DNA of 64,000 nucleotides from Pedococcus_A sp963730585. GTDB lineage: Bacteria; Actinomycetota; Actinomycetes; Actinomycetales; Dermatophilaceae. Made by a program: the position numbers and the translations under genes. Location: positions 62,001 to 126,000 of the forward strand of contig CAVSSL010000005.1 of assembly GCA_963730585.1 (NCBI GenBank), given 5' to 3'. The notes under the pieces were generated by a model. That model worked only from the letters and a program-made list of their open reading frames with translations, ran no database searches and was not told where the DNA came from. Positions 59,391-64,000 of this stretch are shown here, one piece after another (positions within the stretch are counted from its first letter, which is position 1; each line of letters begins with the position of its first letter).

Positions 59391-60787
59391 CGGCGGACCC
59401 GGCGACCGACCTGCGGCAGCGGCTCGCCGACGCGGTGGACCACGGTATGCCGCGGGCGCGCGCCGACCTCGAGGACCTCGTCGCCTTCCGCTCCGTCGCG
59501 AACCCGGACATCGAGCCGGCCGACGAGTGCCACCACGCGGCGGCCCTGGTGGCCTCGCTGCTGGTGGAGGAGGGGTTCGACGACGTCGACCAGCTGCCCG
59601 CGCCGGACGGCTCGACAGCCGTCGTGGCCCGCAGCCGGGGTCCCGAGGGTGCCCCCACCGTGCTGCTCTACTCCCACTACGACGTCGTGCCCGCGGGTGA
59701 CCTCGCCGCGTGGCAGACCCCGCCGTGGCAGCTCACCGAGCGCGACGGGCGCTGGTACGGCCGAGGCTCCGCCGACTGCAAGGGCAACCTCGTCGCCAGC
59801 CTGCTCGCCCTGCGGGCGCTGGCGCACGAGCTCGGCGAGTGGCCGGTGGGGGTCGCGGTGCTGTGCGAGGGCTCCGAGGAGCAGTCGAGCGGCGGCATGG
59901 AGGCCTTGGCGCGAGAGCGGCCCGAGCTGGTGCAGTGCGACGCGCTGCTGCTGGCCGACACGGGCAACGTCGAGCTGGGCGTGCCCACGGTGACCACGTC
60001 GCTGCGCGGCACCGGCAGCGTGCTCGTCACCGTGCGCACGATGGGCCGCCCGGCGCACTCCGGGATGTACGGCGGGGCCGTGCCCGACGCCCTCCAGGCG
60101 CTGCTCATGGCGCTCGCCAGCCTGCGCGACGAGACCGGCGAGACGACTGTCGACGGGCTCGCGCACGACGGCTCGTGGCAGGGGGCGCCCCTCGACCCGG
60201 AGCGGCTGCGGGCCGACGCTGCCCTGCTCGACGGGGTCCACCCCCTTCAGGGGCGCCGCGCCAGCGTGGCCGACCTGCTCTGGGCGCGACCGGCCGCCAC
60301 GGTGCTGGCGATCGACTGCCCGCCCGTCTCGCAGGTCACGGCCGCCGTGCAGGGCGAGGCCCGGGCCGTGGTGAACCTGCGGGTGCCGCCGGGCACCGAC
60401 GCAGCGCACGCCCAGCAGCTCCTCATCGACCACCTGGTGCGGCACACGCCGTTCGGGGCCCACGTCGACGTCCGCCCCGTGTCGCTCGGCCAGCCGTTCG
60501 AGGCACGCACGGACGGACCGGCATACCGCGCCCTGGCCCGCTCGATGCGCGAGGCCTTCGGCCGTGACCTGGTGACGACGGGCCAGGGTGGGTCCATCCC
60601 GTTGGCCACCGCGCTGGCCGAGCTGGTGCCCGGGGCCGAGATCCTGCTGGTCGGGGTCGAGGAACCGAGCTGCCACATCCACGGCCCCAACGAGAGCGTC
60701 CACCCCGACGAGCTGCGCCGCACCGCGCTGGCGCAGGCGCTGTTCCTCGCCGACCTCGGCGGGCTGCTGGAGGGAGAGAACCCGTGA
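59387..60787 (+). CDS. M20 family dipeptidase/carboxypeptidase
   Basis: A 466-residue zinc peptidase. Metal-site residues lie in LLYSHYDVVPAGD, GRGSADCKGNLVASLLAL, EGSEEQSSGGMEAL, ADTGNV and CHIHGPNESVHPDEL. A lid domain with RPAHSGMYGGAVPD lies in the middle. Family members cut dipeptides such as Xaa-His or acylated amino acids. The GTG at 59387 overlaps the esterase stop by 4 nt once that frame is corrected, so it is last in the ATP-grasp cassette; its own stop overlaps the VOC gene. Confidence 0.88.
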   Translation: MTADPATDLRQRLADAVDHGMPRARADLEDLVAFRSVANPDIEPADECHHAAALVASLLVEEGFDDVDQLPAPDGSTAVVARSRGPEGAPTVLLYSHYDVVPAGDLAAWQTPPWQLTERDGRWYGRGSADCKGNLVASLLALRALAHELGEWPVGVAVLCEGSEEQSSGGMEALARERPELVQCDALLLADTGNVELGVPTVTTSLRGTGSVLVTVRTMGRPAHSGMYGGAVPDALQALLMALASLRDETGETTVDGLAHDGSWQGAPLDPERLRADAALLDGVHPLQGRRASVADLLWARPAATVLAIDCPPVSQVTAAVQGEARAVVNLRVPPGTDAAHAQQLLIDHLVRHTPFGAHVDVRPVSLGQPFEARTDGPAYRALARSMREAFGRDLVTTGQGGSIPLATALAELVPGAEILLVGVEEPSCHIHGPNESVHPDELRRTALAQALFLADLGGLLEGENP

Positions 60788-61539
60788 CGGTCCGCTGGGT
60801 GTGGCTGTTCCTCGACCTGCCGGAGCGGGAGTTCGACACCGCCGTGGCGTTCTGGAAGGAGGTGGCCCGCAGCGTCCTCTCGCCGTGGCGCGGGGAGTAC
60901 GGCGAGTTCGCCACCCTCCTGCCGCACGAGGGCGATCCGTGGCTGAAGGTGCAGCGGGTCGGCGGCGAGGGCGGCATCCACCTCGACCTCGACGTCGAGG
61001 AGCCGCTGCCGGAAGCGGCCGAGCGGGCGGTGCGGCTCGGCGCGACCGTCGTGGGCGACCTCGGCGACGTCATCGTCTGCCGGTCGCCGGGCGGCTTCGT
61101 CTTCTGCCTCACCCGGTGGTCTGCGGAGGAGTCCGCGCGCGGTCAGGCGCGCACCGGCGCCGGCGCCGAGAGCATGATCGACCAGGTCTGCCTCGACGTC
61201 CCGTCGAGCGGGTATGCCGCCGAGCTCGCCTTCTGGTCGCAGCTCACCGGGTGGGCGGTGGACGACCCCGACCCGGACGACGAGTTCGCGCGGCTGGCCT
61301 GGCCGCACGGCATACCCGTGCGGTTCCTGCTCCAACGGCTCGACGAGCCGGAGGGGGTCGTGCGCGGGCACGTCGACCTCGCCGCCGTCGACCGCTCGGC
61401 CGAGGTCGAGCGCCACCGGGCGCTCGGGGCTCGCGAGGAGGGTCCGGGTGACGGCTGGACGGTCCTTCAGGGCCCGGCAGGACATCGGTACTGCGTCACC
61501 GATCGGGACCCGCGCGAGGTGCCGCCCGAGGCGCGCTGA
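60784..61539 (+). CDS. Two-module VOC family protein
   Basis: A 251-residue protein with two VOC modules: RWVWLFLDLPEREFDTAVAFWKEV to FVFCLTRWS (about 1-115), and IDQVCLDVPSSGYAAELAFWSQLTGW to GHRYCVTDRDP (about 130-245). The repeated AFW and C-terminal FCxT/YCVT phrases are typical of actinobacterial VOC proteins. Activity unknown. GTG overlaps the M20 stop, so it may be a sixth gene of the cassette. Confidence 0.8.
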   Translation: MTVRWVWLFLDLPEREFDTAVAFWKEVARSVLSPWRGEYGEFATLLPHEGDPWLKVQRVGGEGGIHLDLDVEEPLPEAAERAVRLGATVVGDLGDVIVCRSPGGFVFCLTRWSAEESARGQARTGAGAESMIDQVCLDVPSSGYAAELAFWSQLTGWAVDDPDPDDEFARLAWPHGIPVRFLLQRLDEPEGVVRGHVDLAAVDRSAEVERHRALGAREEGPGDGWTVLQGPAGHRYCVTDRDPREVPPEAR

Positions 61540-61650
61540 GAGCGAGCTCGCCGTACCCGCGTTGTCCCCAGACCCCTACGGGTCGTCGCGTGGTCCACAG
61601 CCCGCTGTCGCAGCCTGCCCGACCACCCGGGCGCTGCCTACGTTCAAGGG

Positions 61651-61902
61651 GTGCGAGAGGACCCCGCCCAGATCCGGCTGTTGGCAAGCGCGATACGACT
61701 CCAGGCCGACCGCCTGAGGCTGCTCGCCCTGAGGGTGCGCGCCGTCGGGGCCGTGCGCTGGCGCGCACCAGCGGCCGACCTCTACCGCGCGCAGGTCGAG
61801 GAGCGGGCCCGCCGGCTGCAGGCTCGGTCGGAGGCCGCGCACCACCTCGCCCGCTGCCTTGACGACCTCGCCGAGGCGCTGGACCGATCCGTGCCGCCGT
61901 GA
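61651..61902 (+). CDS. Small helical WXG100-like protein
   Basis: An 83-residue, mostly helical, Arg- and Ala-rich protein: QIRLLASAIRLQADRLRLLALRVRAV, then RWRAPAADLYRAQVEERARRL. The W-R-A-P turn between two helices resembles the WXG turn of type VII secretion substrates, but the glycine is absent, so this is a fold suggestion only. GTG at 61651 is 6 nt after TACGTT (61639-61644), a leaderless fit. The stop overlaps the next start (TGATG), giving tight coupling. Confidence 0.6.
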   Translation: MREDPAQIRLLASAIRLQADRLRLLALRVRAVGAVRWRAPAADLYRAQVEERARRLQARSEAAHHLARCLDDLAEALDRSVPP

Positions 61903-63314
61903 TGGACCTCGATGTGACCGGAGGCGCGGGTGGTGTCGGCGCGGCGCTGGAAGACCTGACCGCCGCGGCGGGTCGTCTGGTGGAGACGGCCGCAGACCTC
62001 TCCGACGTCGCGCGCGCTCTGCTGCGAGCCGGGATGGAGGTCGATCTGGTGACGGTGGCGCTCGTCAGCCCGGTCGACGCCGCTCGGGTCGCAGCGGCGC
62101 TGGCCGAGCTGACTGGTCCGACCGGGCTGATCGCCGACGCCGCCGCGTTGGCTGCCCTCGCCGTCACCGTGAGGTCGGCGGTCGCGGCCTACGAGACGGG
62201 CGAGGCGGCGGTCGCGACCCTGGTCGAGTCGGCTCAGGACGCCGTTGTCCTCGCCCTCTCACGGCAGGCGCCCCTCCTCGCGGTCGGGGCGGCAGCGGCC
62301 GGTCGAGCGGGAGTCGACGTCGCTGCGGCAGCCGATCGGTCGCTGTTCGTCGCGCCGTGGCTGGCCGACCTCGCCGGCGGGGTCGAGGGCGTGGTGGCCG
62401 GCCCGGCGACACCGCTTGACTACGAGGACGGACTGACCCTGATGGCCGGCGCCGCCTCGAGCCGCGGCTGGCTGACCGAGGCAGGGTGTCAGGTGCGGGC
62501 GGTCCCGGTCCCGACGCCAGCGGGGTCGAAGGTGCCGACGAGCCTCGCCGACCTGGTCGGTGCGCAGGCCGATCTCGAGGGTCCGTCGGGCGAGCCCGAC
62601 CGGGTTCGAGTGGTGCAGGTGCCGCAGGCGGACGGCTCCTCCGCCTGGGTCGTCGTCGTCCCCGGGACGCAGGAGTGGTCGCCCCGGGCCGGGCCGAACC
62701 CCTCCGACCTCACCAGCGACGTGCTGTTGATGGCCCAGCAGGACACGCTGCTCGCAGCCGGGGTGGAGCGCGCCCTCGTCCTCGCCCAGCAGGACGCGGG
62801 ACGCGCGGGGCTCGGAGACCCTGTGCTCCTCGCCGGGCACAGCCAGGGCGGGATCGTCGCGGCGGCTCTCGCGGCCGACCCCCGCTTCCGGCAGCGACAG
62901 CGGGTCACCCACGTCGTCGCCAGCGGCGCCCCGATCGCCCGCATGCCGGTGCCGCGTGAGGTGTCGGTGCTGGCGCTGGAGCACCAACAGGACGCCGTGC
63001 CGCGCCTGGAGGGTGAGCGCAATGCCGACCGTCGCGGCTGGGTCACGGTGACTCGTGACCTGCGGGGGAGCGAGGTGCGCACGGCCGGTGCCTCCCATGC
63101 CGCGGCGCGCTACGGCGACACGGCCGCGCTGGCGGACGCCTCGCGGTCGGTGTCGGTGAGGCAGTGGCGGTCGGGAGCCGCCCCCTTCCTCGCCGGGGAG
63201 GTGAACGGGGCGCCGACGGTGCGGGACTTCGCGGTGGAGCGTGACTTCGCGGGCGAGCGGGAGGTCACGGCGGGACCGGACTTCCGGAGGCCAGGCGTCG
63301 GGCCGGGGCCCTAG
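61902..63314 (+). CDS. Alpha/beta hydrolase with N-terminal helical domain
   Basis: A 470-residue protein. Residues 1-200 are Ala/Val-rich helices (GVGAALEDLTAAAGRLVETAADL and more) like WXG/LXG-type leaders. The C-terminal half is an alpha/beta hydrolase with WVVVVPGTQEWSP as oxyanion strand and nucleophile LAGHSQGGIVAAAL (Ser 314), then ALEHQQDAVPRLEG with the likely acid and GASHAAARYGD with the His. No signal peptide is present. The context with the small helical gene suggests a secreted pair or an effector, unproven. GTG at 61899 is an alternative start. Confidence 0.72.
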   Translation: MDLDVTGGAGGVGAALEDLTAAAGRLVETAADLSDVARALLRAGMEVDLVTVALVSPVDAARVAAALAELTGPTGLIADAAALAALAVTVRSAVAAYETGEAAVATLVESAQDAVVLALSRQAPLLAVGAAAAGRAGVDVAAAADRSLFVAPWLADLAGGVEGVVAGPATPLDYEDGLTLMAGAASSRGWLTEAGCQVRAVPVPTPAGSKVPTSLADLVGAQADLEGPSGEPDRVRVVQVPQADGSSAWVVVVPGTQEWSPRAGPNPSDLTSDVLLMAQQDTLLAAGVERALVLAQQDAGRAGLGDPVLLAGHSQGGIVAAALAADPRFRQRQRVTHVVASGAPIARMPVPREVSVLALEHQQDAVPRLEGERNADRRGWVTVTRDLRGSEVRTAGASHAAARYGDTAALADASRSVSVRQWRSGAAPFLAGEVNGAPTVRDFAVERDFAGEREVTAGPDFRRPGVGPGP

Positions 63315-63330
63315 TGGCAAGATCGGCCGC

Positions 63331-64000
63331 GTGAACCCCTCCACCGCGCTGGCCACCGTGCTCGTCGACGAGCTGGTGCGTTGCGGGGTTCGCGAGGTGG
63401 TGCTCTGCCCGGGTTCCCGCTCGGCGCCGCTGGCCTACGCGCTGCAGGAGGCCGACCGGGCCGGCCGGCTGCGGATGCACGTGCGCGTCGACGAGCGGTC
63501 GGCGGGCTTCCTGGCGCTGGGGCTCGCGAAGGTGACCCGGGTGCCGGCCGCGGTTGTGACCACCTCGGGCACGGCAGTGGCGAACCTGCACCCCGCCGTC
63601 CTCGAGGCCCACCACGGCCAGGTGCCCCTGCTGGTGGTGAGCGCCGACCGGCCGCCGGAGCTGCGCGGCACCGGAGCCAACCAGACGACGACGCAGCCGG
63701 GGATGTTCGGCGGCGCGCTGCGGTGGTCGCAGGAGCTGGGCGCCCCGGACCACCGCCCGGGCCAGGTGCCCTCGTGGCGGTCGTCGGTGTGCCGGGCGGT
63801 GGCCGCGAGCCGCGGGCGTCCGGGTGGCGTGCCGGGCCCGGCGCACCTCAACGTGCCGCTGCGCGAACCCTTGGTCCCCACCGCCGACGGGGTCTTCCCC
63901 GACGAGCTCGAGGGCCGCCGGGACGGCGCTCCCTGGGTGGAGGTGCTGCCGGCGGCACTGGGGCACTCGAGGCCGGTCGACCCGGTGCCGCGAACCCTGG
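63331..64000 (+). CDS. menD: SEPHCHC synthase MenD, 5' part
   Basis: The first 223 codons of the thiamine-diphosphate enzyme that adds succinic semialdehyde to isochorismate in menaquinone synthesis. VVLCPGSRSAPLAYAL and RVDERSAGFLALGLAK with the activating Glu are diagnostic, followed by VVTTSGTAVANLHPAVLEA and LLVVSADRPPELRGTGANQTT. The gene runs off the window. GTG at 63331 lies 7 nt after CAAGAT (63318-63323), a weak leaderless box. Confidence 0.95.
   Translation, partial: MNPSTALATVLVDELVRCGVREVVLCPGSRSAPLAYALQEADRAGRLRMHVRVDERSAGFLALGLAKVTRVPAAVVTTSGTAVANLHPAVLEAHHGQVPLLVVSADRPPELRGTGANQTTTQPGMFGGALRWSQELGAPDHRPGQVPSWRSSVCRAVAASRGRPGGVPGPAHLNVPLREPLVPTADGVFPDELEGRRDGAPWVEVLPAALGHSRPVDPVPRTL

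Larger units (their letters stand above)
1721..61315. repeat. Dispersed octamer GTATGCCG / CGGCATAC, 37 copies
   Basis: Plus-strand GTATGCCG starts at 3951, 6686, 8489, 11799, 18670, 19307, 27586, 31924, 32059, 35473, 38200, 40539, 44887, 48462, 48795, 56824, 59445 and 61212. CGGCATAC starts at 1721, 7099, 8966, 15194, 19528, 24112, 26313, 32461, 38288, 38398, 39755, 42864, 46252, 48344, 51307, 54679, 57429, 60519 and 61308. Copies occur in coding DNA of both strands and between genes. Counted by eye, so a few may be missed. Confidence 0.85.

Noticed and set aside
58664..60787. A 707-residue esterase-M20 fusion
   Set aside because: The middle is frame-shifted translation; correcting one base gives a complete esterase ending at 59390 and a separate M20 gene starting at 59387.
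1721..61315. The octamer as a chromosome-orientation motif (KOPS, Chi or AIMS type)
   Set aside because: 18 versus 19 copies in the two orientations show no strand bias in this window; only a genome-wide test could revive the idea.
1..64000. rRNA, tRNA, riboswitch, prophage or replication origin
   Set aside because: No conserved RNA gene sequence, phage module, DnaA-box cluster or recognisable riboswitch core was noticed; a covariance-model search would be decisive.

Overview
This window is high-GC (about 70% or more by eye) and densely packed. Many genes start with GTG or TTG, and 4-base ATGA/GTGA overlaps are common. Gene content (DisA/RadA, actinobacterial bS22, BldN-type sigma factor, Rex-hemACDB, futalosine-independent menaquinone genes, ResB/CcsB cytochrome c maturation) points to an actinomycete. 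The protein style fits a non-filamentous member of the Intrasporangiaceae/Micrococcales, which is my inference. No rRNA, tRNA, CRISPR array, insertion sequence or prophage was seen.

Layout. 1-5.2 kb: end of argA, an MFS transporter, and a radA-disA-mutY group (DNA repair and c-di-AMP). 5.2-12 kb: small-molecule and regulatory genes, including a Cys-rich protein/methyltransferase pair divergent from ppx, and a TetR regulator with an ABC exporter. 12-26.6 kb: prodH-proC, a RCK protein, acuC, a small HTH protein, bS22, a GalE-like epimerase and a PlsC acyltransferase, interrupted by a large secreted M36 metalloprotease; then a BldN-like sigma factor with an RsbN-like membrane anti-sigma factor, a SerB-type phosphatase and a glutaredoxin-like protein. 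26.6-32.5 kb: the rex-hemA-hemC-hemD-hemB operon behind a near-perfect Rex operator. 32.5-38.5 kb: a sugar locus (GH4 glycosidase, PfkB kinase, ABC importer). 38.5-46 kb: yceI/marR, hemL, and the haem-attachment operon tlpA-ccdA-resB-ccsB. 46-64 kb: scattered menaquinone genes menA, menE, menB, menC and menD, with unrelated genes between them.

The backbone order (proC, HTH, bS22, GalE-like, PlsC, serB1, glutaredoxin-like, hemA-C-D-B, hemL, phosphoglycerate mutase, tlpA, ccdA, resB, ccsB, menA, menE, menB, menC, menD) matches, from memory, the Rv0500-Rv0555 region of Mycobacterium tuberculosis. Haem synthesis, cytochrome c assembly and menaquinone synthesis together build a respiratory chain, and Rex links the haem part to NADH/NAD+ balance. 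Material outside this backbone is the accessory part. The most interesting insertion is a five-gene cassette between menC and menD: ATP-grasp ligase, S51-like Ser hydrolase, two alpha/beta hydrolases and an M20 peptidase. It is followed by a small helical protein with an alpha/beta hydrolase.

Three window-wide signals stand out. The octamer GTATGCCG/CGGCATAC occurs 37 times in both orientations, often forcing otherwise avoided TAT and ATA codons. At least 16 genes have a TANNNT box 6-7 nt before the start codon, the signature of leaderless mRNAs. Four genes (mutY, pfkB, menE, an esterase) each carry one extra base that breaks the frame, which may be sequence error.
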